Virus record (IMG/VR): IMGVR_UViG_3300032050_000899
Coordinates: 1 to 22,060 of that record
Source: a virus
Length of the DNA: 22,060 nucleotides
Reading direction: 5' to 3' (one strand)
Shown here piece by piece: positions 5,671-13,524 of the stretch (within the stretch, counting starts at the first letter, position 1; every line of letters begins with the position of its first letter). Position numbers and translations under genes: made by a program. The notes beneath the pieces are model-generated. The model was given only the letters and a program-made list of their open reading frames with translations, was not told where the DNA came from and made no database searches.

Positions 5671-7494
5671 ATGGCAACAGTAGATAAGAATTTTAGAATT
5701 AAGAATGGGTTGGTTGTTGAAGGATCAACAGCTACAGTAAATGGATCTAATATCCTTACTGAGAATTCAACAGAGTTCATACAAGATACCGCCGCTGCAT
5801 TAATTACAGGCGGAACTCATACAAACATAACCGCCACATATAATGACTCAACTGGTACATTAAATTTAGTTGGTGCAGTTACATACACTGATGAGCAGGC
5901 ACAGGATGCAGTAGGTAATGCAGTAGGAACTGGTCTTTCATATAACGATACAACTGGTGCCATATCTGTTGATACAACAGCTATACAGGCAAAGGTTGCA
6001 AATGTATCAGATACCGAAATCGGATACCTTAATGGCGTAACTTCTGCAATTCAAACTCAATTAGATGCAAAAGCAGCCTCTTCAGATCTTACATCTCACA
6101 CAGGCGCAACAGAAGCACACGGTGCAACTGGTGCTGTAGTTGGAACAACAAATACTCAGACACTTACAAATAAGACTCTTACATCACCAGTAATTAATAC
6201 TCCTACTGGAATTACAAAGTCCGATGTAGGTCTTGCAAATGTTGATAATACATCAGATGCTAATAAGCCAGTCTCTACAGCAACTCAAACCGCCCTCGAT
6301 GCTAAATTAGCACTATCTGGCGGAACTATGACTGGTGCAATTGCAATGGGTGCAAACAAGATCACTGGTCTTGGAACACCAACAGATTCAGCAGATGCTG
6401 CTACAAAAGCTTACGTGGATGCAGTTTCTGAAGGACTTCATATTCATCCAGCAGCAAGAATAGCAATACTTACAAATGTTGCAATTGCCACTGGCCTTGA
6501 AAATGGAGATACCGCTGGCGGAGTAACACTTGCAACAGGAGATCGTGTTCTTGTCAATGGACAGTCCACAGCCTCTGAAAATGGTATTTACGTAGTTCAG
6601 GCTTCAGGACAAGCACTTCGTGCGACAGACTTTGATACAGCAACAGAAGTAGATAGCGGAGACTTTATCTTCGTAAGTTCTGGTACTTATGCAAATACAG
6701 GTTGGGTGCAAACACTTAAACCAGCAACAATTGGAACAGACCCAATATCATTCACACAGTTCTCAGGTGCAGGCACATTTACTGCTGGCAACGGATTAAC
6801 TCTTGACGGTACAGTATTTAGTATTGATACAACAATTACACAAACTCGTGTAGCAGATGTGTCTGATACAGAGATTGGCTACTTAAATGGTGTTACTTCT
6901 GCTATTCAAACACAGTTAAATTCTAAGTTTGCTTCAGCAGATGCTTCAACAACAAATATTTCTGAAGGAAGTAACCTCTACTTTACCAATGAAAGAGCGC
7001 AGGACGCCATTGGTAATAACGTCGGAACTGGACTTTCTTATAATGATACTACAGGTGCAATATCTGTAACAGAAAATACTTATGAGCCATATGGTGCAGC
7101 AACTACAGCACAAAACGCATTAGACGATGTTTTAGATGCTACAACAGCATTTACAGCAATAAATGTTAATTCAGTTGCCAAGCAAGTTGCCGCAACAACA
7201 GGAAATATTGTAACCGCAGCAGCAACTACAGCTTACTCATGGGCAAAGGCTTCATACCGAAGCGCAGAGTTCCTTGTTAAGTCAAAGACTTCAACACACA
7301 CAGAAGTTACAAAAATTATGTTGACTCTAGATTCTTCAGATAATGTTTATCTAACAGAGTATGGAATGTCATCAACAAGCGGAACTTCTCTTCAGTCAAT
7401 CACAGCAGATATAAGCGGAACAGATGTAAGAATCCGCGTAACACCTGCAAATAACAATACCGAAGTATTAATTACTGGTACACTGTTAGTATAA
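5671..7494 (+). CDS. Modular tail fibre protein
   Basis: This 607-residue protein has several modules. An N-terminal attachment-type module at 1-40 (DKNFRIKNGLVVEGS) is shared with the 7561 gene. Two copies of the stalk module VSDTEIGYLNGVTSAIQTQ follow, near residues 112 and 398, along with TNKTLTSP and DVGLANVDNTSDANKP stalk motifs. A beta-rich central domain at about 254-370 has the pattern GDRVLVNGQSTASENGIYVV. A C-terminal capping domain at about 530-607 resembles the end of the 5120 protein. All are typical of long trimeric phage fibres. AAAGGG lies ahead of the ATG, and the gap to the preceding gene is only 17 bases. It likely mediates host attachment or serves as a fibre shaft. Confidence 0.85.
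   Translation: MATVDKNFRIKNGLVVEGSTATVNGSNILTENSTEFIQDTAAALITGGTHTNITATYNDSTGTLNLVGAVTYTDEQAQDAVGNAVGTGLSYNDTTGAISVDTTAIQAKVANVSDTEIGYLNGVTSAIQTQLDAKAASSDLTSHTGATEAHGATGAVVGTTNTQTLTNKTLTSPVINTPTGITKSDVGLANVDNTSDANKPVSTATQTALDAKLALSGGTMTGAIAMGANKITGLGTPTDSADAATKAYVDAVSEGLHIHPAARIAILTNVAIATGLENGDTAGGVTLATGDRVLVNGQSTASENGIYVVQASGQALRATDFDTATEVDSGDFIFVSSGTYANTGWVQTLKPATIGTDPISFTQFSGAGTFTAGNGLTLDGTVFSIDTTITQTRVADVSDTEIGYLNGVTSAIQTQLNSKFASADASTTNISEGSNLYFTNERAQDAIGNNVGTGLSYNDTTGAISVTENTYEPYGAATTAQNALDDVLDATTAFTAINVNSVAKQVAATTGNIVTAAATTAYSWAKASYRSAEFLVKSKTSTHTEVTKIMLTLDSSDNVYLTEYGMSSTSGTSLQSITADISGTDVRIRVTPANNNTEVLITGTLLV
6028..6059 (+). repeat. 32-bp exact direct repeat, copy 1
   Basis: These 32 bases are identical to 8708-8739 in a neighbouring fibre gene, within a longer similar stretch encoding the VSDTEIGYLNG stalk module. 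Identity at synonymous positions suggests recent duplication or gene conversion between the two fibre genes. Confidence 0.8.
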
Positions 7495-7495
7495 T
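7490..7495 (+). promoter_or_regulatory. TATAAT -10 box over the end of the fibre gene
   Basis: A perfect TATAAT overlaps the stop of the 5671 gene, 66 bases before the 7561 gene. No clear -35 is seen. It would give a leader containing the GGGGT...ACCCC hairpin. Confidence 0.3.
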
Positions 7496-7504
7496 TAAAT
7501 AAAA

Positions 7505-7531
7505 GGTACGGGGTCCTTTCAAAACCCCACC
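7505..7531 (+). other. Bulged hairpin in the leader of the 7561 gene
   Basis: GGT-AC-GGGGT (7505-7514) pairs with ACCCC-ACC (7524-7531) around a 9-base loop, with a 2-base bulge on the left arm. It is the only G/C-rich patch in the gap. There is no T-run, so it is not a standard terminator; a role is unproven. Confidence 0.35.
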
Positions 7532-7560
7532 AAAAACAATTAGGGGATATGTGAACTTAA

Positions 7561-7923
7561 ATGGCAACAACAAATAAGAATTTCAAGGTCAAGAACGGAT
7601 TAAATGTGGCTGGAACAGCGACATTTGATACCGATATCGTACTTGGCACAACTCCTATTGCTTTTGATACAAATACTAAAAGGCTCAAGGTTTATATTGA
7701 TAACGCTTGGCAGCCTATTGCTTTATACTCTGAAATACCAGATTTAACACAATCCCTTACATTTATGGATGTAGGCCTTTCTATTGATTATAATGGAGAG
7801 CCAACATATATAATTCAGGGTAACGGTGTAACACCTTCTGCAACATCTAAATTTATGGATGGTGGGTCACCAACAACTTCAGCAGTGGACTATATATTTG
7901 ATTCAGGTGCACTTCAGTCATAA
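7561..7923 (+). CDS. Short tail fibre/attachment protein
   Basis: The first 25 or so residues of this 120-residue protein (TNKNFKVKNGLNVAGTATF) match the N-terminus of the 607-residue fibre. This suggests a common attachment site on the tail. The rest contains a small beta segment (PIAFDTNTKRLKVYIDNAWQ) common in phage fibres, and a C-terminus with glycine/serine turns (MDGGSPTTSAVDYIFDSG). The ribosome site is poor (AGGGG about 14 bases upstream), so translation may be low. It may be an adaptor between the tail and the longer fibres, or a short accessory fibre. Confidence 0.7.
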   Translation: MATTNKNFKVKNGLNVAGTATFDTDIVLGTTPIAFDTNTKRLKVYIDNAWQPIALYSEIPDLTQSLTFMDVGLSIDYNGEPTYIIQGNGVTPSATSKFMDGGSPTTSAVDYIFDSGALQS

Positions 7924-7932
7924 TTTATTAAA

Positions 7933-7941
7933 TGCTATAAT
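7933..7941 (+). promoter_or_regulatory. Extended -10 promoter (TGCTATAAT)
   Basis: TG-C-TATAAT lies in the 37-base gap before the Mtd-type fibre gene. The predicted start point near 7948 gives a very short leader that just includes the GGAG ribosome site. Confidence 0.5.
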
Positions 7942-7960
7942 ATAAAATAGGAGAAACAAA

Positions 7961-9922
7961 ATGTCAACAGTAAGAATTCAAGTAAGAAGAGGTACAGCGG
8001 CTCAATGGACTTCCGCCAACCCAGTTTTAGAAGCTGGAGAAATGGGTCTTGAGACAGACACAAAGTATATTAAGTTCGGTGATGGAACAGCAACTTGGTC
8101 AGCATTAGGTTATGCCAATGACCCAGGATTCCTTGATCTCTCAAACCAGTTAGTTAATTATGTAGAGCTAACAGATATTGGAGCGGTGTCTGGTGTAGCA
8201 GGACTAGATTCAAGCAAGAACCTTCTAGTTCCAGGAGCATCTATTATTGTTGAGGGCTCTACAAATAATGAATTTGAAACTACTCTTACTGTTACAAACC
8301 CAACAGCTGACAGAACAATTACATTCCCAGATGCTACAGGTACAGTAGCTTTAACATCAGATATTACAGCAATAATTGATGGTGCTCCAGGCGCATTAGA
8401 TACATTAAATGAATTAGCGGCAGCAATTAATGATGATCAAAATTATGCTGTAACAATTGCAAATGCATTAAACTCATTGGGTAGTAATAAGCAAGATAAA
8501 GTTACAGATGTTTCAGATACTGAAATTGGATATCTTAATGGAGTATCTTCAGCAATTCAAACACAACTAAATGGAAAGCAACCACTTGTTGCTGGTGTCT
8601 CAGATACTGACATTGGTCGCCTACAAGGTATCACATCAAATATTCAAACTCAGATAGATGGCAAACAATCAGTTGTTGCAAATGTTTCAGATACTGAAAT
8701 TGGATATCTTAATGGCGTAACTTCTGCAATTCAAACTCAGTTAGATGCCAAAGCTTCTTCTGCTAATCTAGACTCACACGCTTCGGACACAACTGGAATT
8801 CACGGTATTGCAGATACATCCTTATTAGCAACACAATCTTATGCAGATGGAAAAGCATCAGATGCTCAGACAAATGCTATCACAGCAGCAGGAATCGCAG
8901 CAGCTTCAGCAATTGGCACAGCAGTAACAAATCACGAGAATGACACTACAAACGTTCACGGAATTTCAGATACTTCTGTTTTAACAACAGCAAGTAATAC
9001 ACAAACTTTAACAAACAAGACTTTAACAAGCCCAAAGATTAATGAAGATGTTGCAGTAACAGCAACTGCCACAGAGCTTAATTATGTTGACGGAGTTACC
9101 TCAGCAATTCAGACTCAACTAGATGCAAAAGCATTATCTTCTGATTTAAGCTCACATGCAACAGATACCACATCTATTCATGGAATCTCTGATACAGCAC
9201 AACTAGCTTATTTAAATGCAGCAAATCAAACATTTACTGGAAATATGGAAGTTGACGGCAACGTAGTTGTTGATGGGAATTTAACAGTTAATGGTACATC
9301 CTTTAACGCATCATCAACATCTATTGTAATCGAAGACAGTCTTGTACAGTTAGCTCATCAAAATCCAGCAAACACAGTTGACCTTGGTATTGTGGTTGGA
9401 TACAATGACGGAACAGCTAAACACTCAGGTTTTGTAAGAGATGTTTCTGCTGATATTTGGAAGATATTTAAAGGTGTAACAACAGAACCTACAACTACGG
9501 TTGATTTTACTGAAGGATCACTTGATAACCTTCAGCTAAATAACTTAACCGCAGCAGGAGTTGTCTTTACAGATGGAACACAAACAAAAGAAGGCGTACC
9601 ATCACAGACTACAATTATTCAAAAGACCGCAGCATATACTCTTTCAGCTCTAACAGAAAGAGACGATCTAATTGAAGTTTCACACACAGGTGGATCTGCA
9701 GTAGATATAACAATCCCAGCAGATTCAACACTAAACTTCCCAATTGGCACTGCCATAGATGTTCTTAGAACAAATACTGGAGGAGTTAGAATTGTTGGAG
9801 CAGGTGGGGTTACAGTAAATGCGACTCCAGGAGCTTTCTTAAGAGCCCAGTGGTCATCTGCAACACTTTTCAAACGTGCAGCAAACACTTGGGTATTAAT
9901 CGGCGATTTAGCAACAGCATAA
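7961..9922 (+). CDS. Long tail fibre with Mtd-type N-terminal domain
   Basis: Residues 1-52 of this 653-residue protein (VRIQVRRGTAAQWTSANPVL...GDGTATWSALGY) match the N-terminal domain of phage major tropism determinant and hyaluronidase-like fibres. Four diverged stalk repeats of VSDTEIGYLNGVTSAIQTQ type follow between about residues 182 and 390, with IHGISDT motifs between them. A later module (VDGNLTVNGTSFNASS... LVQLAHQNPANTVDLGIVVGYN) is known from fibres of marine and freshwater phages. A C-terminal beta domain ends VRIVGAGGVTVNATPGAFLRAQWSS. GGAG precedes the ATG. There is no reverse transcriptase or template repeat nearby, so the Mtd resemblance is limited to the attachment domain. 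It is probably the main receptor-binding or structural fibre. Confidence 0.85.
   Translation: MSTVRIQVRRGTAAQWTSANPVLEAGEMGLETDTKYIKFGDGTATWSALGYANDPGFLDLSNQLVNYVELTDIGAVSGVAGLDSSKNLLVPGASIIVEGSTNNEFETTLTVTNPTADRTITFPDATGTVALTSDITAIIDGAPGALDTLNELAAAINDDQNYAVTIANALNSLGSNKQDKVTDVSDTEIGYLNGVSSAIQTQLNGKQPLVAGVSDTDIGRLQGITSNIQTQIDGKQSVVANVSDTEIGYLNGVTSAIQTQLDAKASSANLDSHASDTTGIHGIADTSLLATQSYADGKASDAQTNAITAAGIAAASAIGTAVTNHENDTTNVHGISDTSVLTTASNTQTLTNKTLTSPKINEDVAVTATATELNYVDGVTSAIQTQLDAKALSSDLSSHATDTTSIHGISDTAQLAYLNAANQTFTGNMEVDGNVVVDGNLTVNGTSFNASSTSIVIEDSLVQLAHQNPANTVDLGIVVGYNDGTAKHSGFVRDVSADIWKIFKGVTTEPTTTVDFTEGSLDNLQLNNLTAAGVVFTDGTQTKEGVPSQTTIIQKTAAYTLSALTERDDLIEVSHTGGSAVDITIPADSTLNFPIGTAIDVLRTNTGGVRIVGAGGVTVNATPGAFLRAQWSSATLFKRAANTWVLIGDLATA
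8708..8739 (+). repeat. 32-bp exact direct repeat, copy 2
   Basis: Identical to 6028-6059. It lies in the third stalk module of the Mtd-type fibre gene. The pair could allow recombination that deletes the 7561 gene or shuffles fibre ends. Confidence 0.8.
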
Positions 9923-9941
9923 TAGAATAGGAGATATAAAA

Positions 9942-10826
9942 ATGGCAGCAGGTAAAAGAACAGGTAAAGTTTCAGGTCAGATAAGTCAGCCAGAAGCAGT
10001 AGTTATATCTAGCGCAACAGATGTTGGGACATCAAGACCATATCTAGCAACAGCAAATACAACTTCTGAGGCAAATGCGGCTGGAACTGGTGGAGCTGTC
10101 ACATTAACATTTGCAGTTCCTTCTGGATCTGCATCAGCATCCTCATTTACAATTACAACAACTCCAAGCACATATACTGTAACAGCTTCTTCAAGCCCAT
10201 ATACATTCCAAGGCCTTGCCTCTAATACAGCATATACATTTACAATTGTTGCAAATAGCGCAGTAGGGTCTTCTGCATCCACAACATCATCTTCAGTAAC
10301 AGCAACGACTGTTCCTCAAGCAATTCAGACAGCTTCAGTTACTTCAACAGTTGCAAATAGAGATGATATTACATGGGATGCTCCAGCAACTGGAGGAAAA
10401 GCTATAGCAAGTTATACAGTGACTTCTACAGATGGACCTTCGTATACTGGAATTCTTGTAACTTCAAAGAATATTGATGAAACTGGTGGATCTGCACAAA
10501 GCTATGATATATATGCTCTTAATGCCAACGGTACATCTGTGGCAAAAAGAGTTGGACCAGTTACTACATTCTTCTCTCCACCGAGCTTCTTCGGTCCACC
10601 TACTTTCTTTGGTCCACCTACTTTCTTTGGTCCGCCAAACTTCTTTGGTCCGCCAAACTTCTTTGGTCCGCCAAACTTCTTTGGTCCACCTACTTTCTTC
10701 GGTCCACCTACTTTCTTCGGTCCGCCAGGGTTCTTCGGTCCGCCAGGGTTCTTTTCTCCTCCTTCATTCTGTTCTTTCCAGTGTCCATATGGAACATACT
10801 GTGAAGGCAATTCATGTATCGGTTAA
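9942..10826 (+). CDS. Fibronectin-III protein with FFGPPX repeats and Cys-rich tail
   Basis: This 294-residue protein has an N-terminal region of about 35 residues. A fibronectin type III domain follows at about 50-125 (TFQGLASNTAYTFTIVANSAVGSS), then a second diverged one at about 128-208 (DDITWDAPATGGKAIASYTV). Next come eleven tandem hexapeptides FFGPPX (about 210-275; X = T, N, G or S). The end is a four-cysteine stretch, CSFQC-PYGTYC-EGNSC. The first and last hexapeptides read FFSPPS, so the array is symmetric. Fibronectin domains on phage surfaces often bind carbohydrate weakly. The aromatic/proline array could be a sticky or rigid rod, and the cysteines suggest disulfides outside the cell. 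GGAG precedes the ATG. It is the last appendage gene before the oxygenase block. I know of no characterised homologue of the repeat. Confidence 0.8.
   Translation: MAAGKRTGKVSGQISQPEAVVISSATDVGTSRPYLATANTTSEANAAGTGGAVTLTFAVPSGSASASSFTITTTPSTYTVTASSSPYTFQGLASNTAYTFTIVANSAVGSSASTTSSSVTATTVPQAIQTASVTSTVANRDDITWDAPATGGKAIASYTVTSTDGPSYTGILVTSKNIDETGGSAQSYDIYALNANGTSVAKRVGPVTTFFSPPSFFGPPTFFGPPTFFGPPNFFGPPNFFGPPNFFGPPTFFGPPTFFGPPGFFGPPGFFSPPSFCSFQCPYGTYCEGNSCIG
10569..10766 (+). repeat. Tandem 18-bp repeat, 11 units, encoding FFGPPX
   Basis: The eleven in-frame 18-base units vary mainly at the sixth codon and at wobble positions (TTC/TTT, CCA/CCG, GGT). Sixth residues run S,T,T,N,N,N,T,T,G,G,S. Adjacent units with the same X are nearly identical at DNA level, which points to local duplication by slippage or unequal exchange. 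Copy number is likely to vary among relatives. Confidence 0.95.
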
Positions 10827-10866
10827 CTTACATAATATAGTGTAAGCATAGTAGAAAGAAAAAAAT

Positions 10867-11289
10867 ATGACAAGCAAATATGCTTTGTGCATAGAAATAG
10901 AAGAAGGTCTATACGAAATATTTGATATATTGTATTTTGAAAAAGATACAGATATAGATAAACGGTATAGGGAGTCAATTGCTATGGGATCAAAGGCTAT
11001 TATGGCCCCAGACCTTAATAATATTAAGATAGGCGCCACGTTAGTAGATAATAAATTTATGATTGATAATCAAGAAGGTGTTAGAGAGTTTAATCCCAAT
11101 GATATTGCTTACGTGTTCTTGTCAAACAATAAAATTTTTGGTATCATATCTATGGATAAAGATAGTATCAATTCTGCAAAGTACAGAGCAGCTTTTGATG
11201 GCAATGTGATTATAGTAGATGTTTCCAAAGAAGATTCCGTTGGATTTGGAGATATCTGGGACTCTAGCAAAAATTTAATATTAAAATAG
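10867..11289 (+). CDS. Hypothetical protein, start of the oxygenase block
   Basis: This 140-residue acidic protein is not recognised. It alternates short predicted strands and helices (YALCIEIEEGLYEIFDILYFEK; VIIVDVSKEDSVGFGDIWDSS) and has no signal peptide or membrane segment. A GAAAG ribosome site precedes the ATG. A 6-bp inverted repeat, CTTACA/TGTAAG (10827-10846), with TATAGT inside its right half, lies in the short gap before it and could hold a promoter. Base composition turns visibly more AT-rich from here on. Confidence 0.65.
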   Translation: MTSKYALCIEIEEGLYEIFDILYFEKDTDIDKRYRESIAMGSKAIMAPDLNNIKIGATLVDNKFMIDNQEGVREFNPNDIAYVFLSNNKIFGIISMDKDSINSAKYRAAFDGNVIIVDVSKEDSVGFGDIWDSSKNLILK

Positions 11290-11301
11290 TAGAAAGAATA
11301 A

Positions 11302-11547
11302 ATGATGTCTAAATGGAAAGAATGGAAAGAAAGTTTAGGTGATTCTAGGCCATGGCACTTAATTGACCCAAATAAAAAAATACGTGAGCAGTCAATTATA
11401 GATAAAAGAATGAGTCTTTGCATGGGCTGTGAATTTTTTTTGCCGACAAAACAGTGCGATAAATGTAAATGCTATATGCCTGCAAAAACAACTCTTTCAA
11501 ATGCTGAGTGTCCTATAGGTAAATGGCATAGAGAAGATCAAGAATAA
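11302..11547 (+). CDS. Six-cysteine putative metal-binding protein
   Basis: The cysteines of this 81-residue protein are at 40, 43, 52, 55, 57 and 70, in the pattern C-x2-C-x8-C-x2-C-x-C...CPIGKW. The N-terminal half is Trp/Lys-rich and helical. The pattern resembles small zinc-ribbon-like phage proteins ending in CPxGKW. Zinc is the likely ligand, though a rubredoxin-like iron site cannot be excluded. Two ATG codons in tandem make the start uncertain by one residue. It ends one base before the first oxygenase gene, so it is co-translated with it and may assist those enzymes (inference). Confidence 0.75.
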   Translation: MMSKWKEWKESLGDSRPWHLIDPNKKIREQSIIDKRMSLCMGCEFFLPTKQCDKCKCYMPAKTTLSNAECPIGKWHREDQE

Positions 11548-11548
11548 T

Positions 11549-12157
11549 ATGATAAAAAATATAATTGGTCCAGGTATAGTAGTATATAAAAATATTTTTT
11601 TAAAATCTATGAATTTAGTAGAAAGATATGAGCAAAATATAGGAGATTCTTGGGCTAAAGCTAAAACCAATGAAAGTTCCCTATATCAAGGTGAAGGTAG
11701 ATTTTGTCAATCTTTTGTGTATAGCAACATTTCTTTAGATAAAGAGGCAAAAAACTCAAAAGAGTTGTTAGAGTTATACGATGAAGTAATGATAAAAATT
11801 AAAGAATGTTTGTTAGACTATGAAAAAGATTATCCAGTTAAAGTAGAATATTTTGAAGCATTAAATGTTATTAAATACTCTGTAAATAATTTTTTTAATT
11901 ATCATACAGATGACGGACCAGATGTTAGATACACTGTCTCCTGTGTAGGATATCTAAATGATGAATACGATGGAGGAAACCTCCACTTTAAATTCTTTGA
12001 CATTAACTATCAGCCAGAGTCTGGAGATTTAGTAGTTTTCCCATCTGCTTATATATATGCACATGCAGCATATCCAATTAAAGCGGGAACAAAATATGTA
12101 TTGGCCTTAATGACCGATAGAACACAAAAGGGTCACAGAAGTGACCAATATAAATAA
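11549..12157 (+). CDS. 2-oxoglutarate/Fe(II) oxygenase, prolyl-4-hydroxylase type (1 of 6)
   Basis: This 202-residue protein has a double-stranded beta-helix oxygenase core. Iron ligands are His119 and Asp121 (YHTDD) and His172 (YAHAAYP), and the 2-oxoglutarate-binding lysine is Lys182, ten residues after the distal His as in prolyl 4-hydroxylases. The signature GYLNDEYDGGNLHF lies between them. It should hydroxylate a substrate, coupled to decarboxylation of 2-oxoglutarate with O2. No signal peptide is seen, so it acts in the host cytoplasm. The N-terminus starts IIGPGIVVYKNIF, as in the next gene, so the two are close paralogues. Protein side chains are the usual substrates of this subfamily, but the actual one is unknown. 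Confidence 0.88.
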   Translation: MIKNIIGPGIVVYKNIFLKSMNLVERYEQNIGDSWAKAKTNESSLYQGEGRFCQSFVYSNISLDKEAKNSKELLELYDEVMIKIKECLLDYEKDYPVKVEYFEALNVIKYSVNNFFNYHTDDGPDVRYTVSCVGYLNDEYDGGNLHFKFFDINYQPESGDLVVFPSAYIYAHAAYPIKAGTKYVLALMTDRTQKGHRSDQYK

Positions 12158-12169
12158 ATTGGAGTATAA

Positions 12170-12835
12170 ATGTTAAGTAATGCTGAATTTCTAGGTCCAG
12201 GTATTGTTGTCTATAGAAATGTATTTACGCCAGAAATGAATTTAATTAATAGACTAGAAGAAACTTTATCAGATAGCTCTGATGTAAATCAATGGAAAAC
12301 TGCAAAAACTGGATATGCCTTGGTAGATAAAAGATATAGAGATTGTTCAGATTTTAAAATTAAAAAAAATACATGGGATGATGCTGGTAAAAGTGAGTCT
12401 ACTCTAAAGTTAGAAAAAATTTGGGAAGATTCGTACAAGGTACAGTTAGCTCCAGTAGAAGACTATAGACAAATGTTTGGCTTGGCTCCTCTAAACTATT
12501 GGGAATCATTTAACTTTATTAAATATGGCCAAGATCAACATTTTCAAATTCATTCAGATCACGGATATTCTTATATATGCGTACTTTCTTCAGTTGGATA
12601 TATTAATGACGACTACGAAGGAGGCGAGCTATTTTTTGACAAATTTAATTTAAAAATAAAGCCCAGGGCGGGAGATCTTTATTTATTCCCCTCATCATTT
12701 ATATATTCTCATGCTGCGATGCCAGTAACTTCTGGCACTAAATACTCTATAGTTACCATGCTTGATTATTTAGAAGCACCACATACTCCAGAATACAGAG
12801 AGATCGAAAAAAGATATACAGAGAATTATGTATGA
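12170..12835 (+). CDS. 2-oxoglutarate/Fe(II) oxygenase, prolyl-4-hydroxylase type (2 of 6)
   Basis: This 221-residue enzyme has iron ligands His128, Asp130 (IHSDHG) and His181 (SHAAMP) and the co-substrate residue Lys191. The core signature is YINDDYEGGELFF. The N-terminus FLGPGIVVYRNVF and the distal motif HAAxPxxxGTKY mark it as the nearest relative of the preceding gene, suggesting tandem duplication followed by divergence. GGAG lies 5 bases upstream of the ATG, one of the better ribosome sites of the block. The stop overlaps the next gene by 8 bases. Confidence 0.88.
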   Translation: MLSNAEFLGPGIVVYRNVFTPEMNLINRLEETLSDSSDVNQWKTAKTGYALVDKRYRDCSDFKIKKNTWDDAGKSESTLKLEKIWEDSYKVQLAPVEDYRQMFGLAPLNYWESFNFIKYGQDQHFQIHSDHGYSYICVLSSVGYINDDYEGGELFFDKFNLKIKPRAGDLYLFPSSFIYSHAAMPVTSGTKYSIVTMLDYLEAPHTPEYREIEKRYTENYV

Positions 12836-13523
12836 TATTTTAGTTTATAAAAATACAGAAGATTCTGCTAATATATCTCAGCTTTCCGTAAAAAGAGATT
12901 GGATGGATAATACTGTAGATGCCCATGCCTATAAATGTTTTCCAGTTACACTTACAAATTCGCTGGGATGGGGAATATCATACCCAGAAGATATATCTTT
13001 TGTCTGGGATGGAATATCAGATACGTCTAGTCATCACGTTAGGGTTCTTTCGGGGCATAAATATTGTAATTTAGGCAGAGCAAATGGAACAATAAGCTTC
13101 AAGACAGGTTTGGTTTTTAGAACTAATGAAAACACTACTTTGTTGCAAATGCCCGTACCTAATTTATTTACAGATGAATATCAATCATTTACAACTCTTA
13201 TAAGCACCTCATTTTTTCAAGGAGAACTTCCCTGCGCTTTAAGAATATTAAAGCCAAATCAAATAATAACAATTAAAGCAAATACTCCAATTTCATCTAT
13301 AATTCCAATATCTTTATCAGAAATTCAAGGGTCTTGTGTTTCTTATTCTGGAATAGAGATATTAAAGCCCAGTCAATATGGTGAAAAACATTTAGATATA
13401 GTAAAAGAAAAAACTTCTAAGGGACTATGGACAAACTTTTACAGAGACGCTATAGACCCAGAAGGAAATAAATTAGGTAACCATGAAGTAAAATCAATTA
13501 AATTAAAGGTGATTGAAAAATAA
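12828..13523 (+). CDS. Unknown conserved phage protein, paralogue A (possibly DUF6065-like)
   Basis: This 231-residue protein has no oxygenase motif. It has a beta-rich pattern: FPVTLTNSLGWGISYPEDISFVWDG, then a long strand region, then TPISSIIPIS. The same order of elements is seen in the next gene (CPALLDIFLSGYYLTTPCDIMF ... GTPYLQIFPF). The two are therefore probably paralogues of one fold, perhaps a cupin/jelly-roll. I recall such proteins as the DUF6065 group of environmental phages, but cannot confirm it. The gene overlaps the upstream oxygenase by 8 bases and ends one base before the next gene, so it belongs to the operon. Confidence 0.7.
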   Translation: MYDILVYKNTEDSANISQLSVKRDWMDNTVDAHAYKCFPVTLTNSLGWGISYPEDISFVWDGISDTSSHHVRVLSGHKYCNLGRANGTISFKTGLVFRTNENTTLLQMPVPNLFTDEYQSFTTLISTSFFQGELPCALRILKPNQIITIKANTPISSIIPISLSEIQGSCVSYSGIEILKPSQYGEKHLDIVKEKTSKGLWTNFYRDAIDPEGNKLGNHEVKSIKLKVIEK

Positions 13524-13524
13524 T

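Noticed and set aside
7961-9922. Diversity-generating retroelement suggested by the Mtd-type domain
   Set aside because: Only the N-terminal attachment domain resembles Mtd. No reverse transcriptase, template repeat or C-type lectin end was seen in this window.
10569-10766. CRISPR-like array
   Set aside because: The units are contiguous 18-bp coding repeats without spacers, in frame with a virion-type protein.
10502-10810. Antisense ORF across the FFGPPX repeat giving a GGPKK-rich protein
   Set aside because: The repeat has no stop in several frames, so long shadow ORFs are expected. There is no ribosome site, and it lies wholly within a convincing sense gene.
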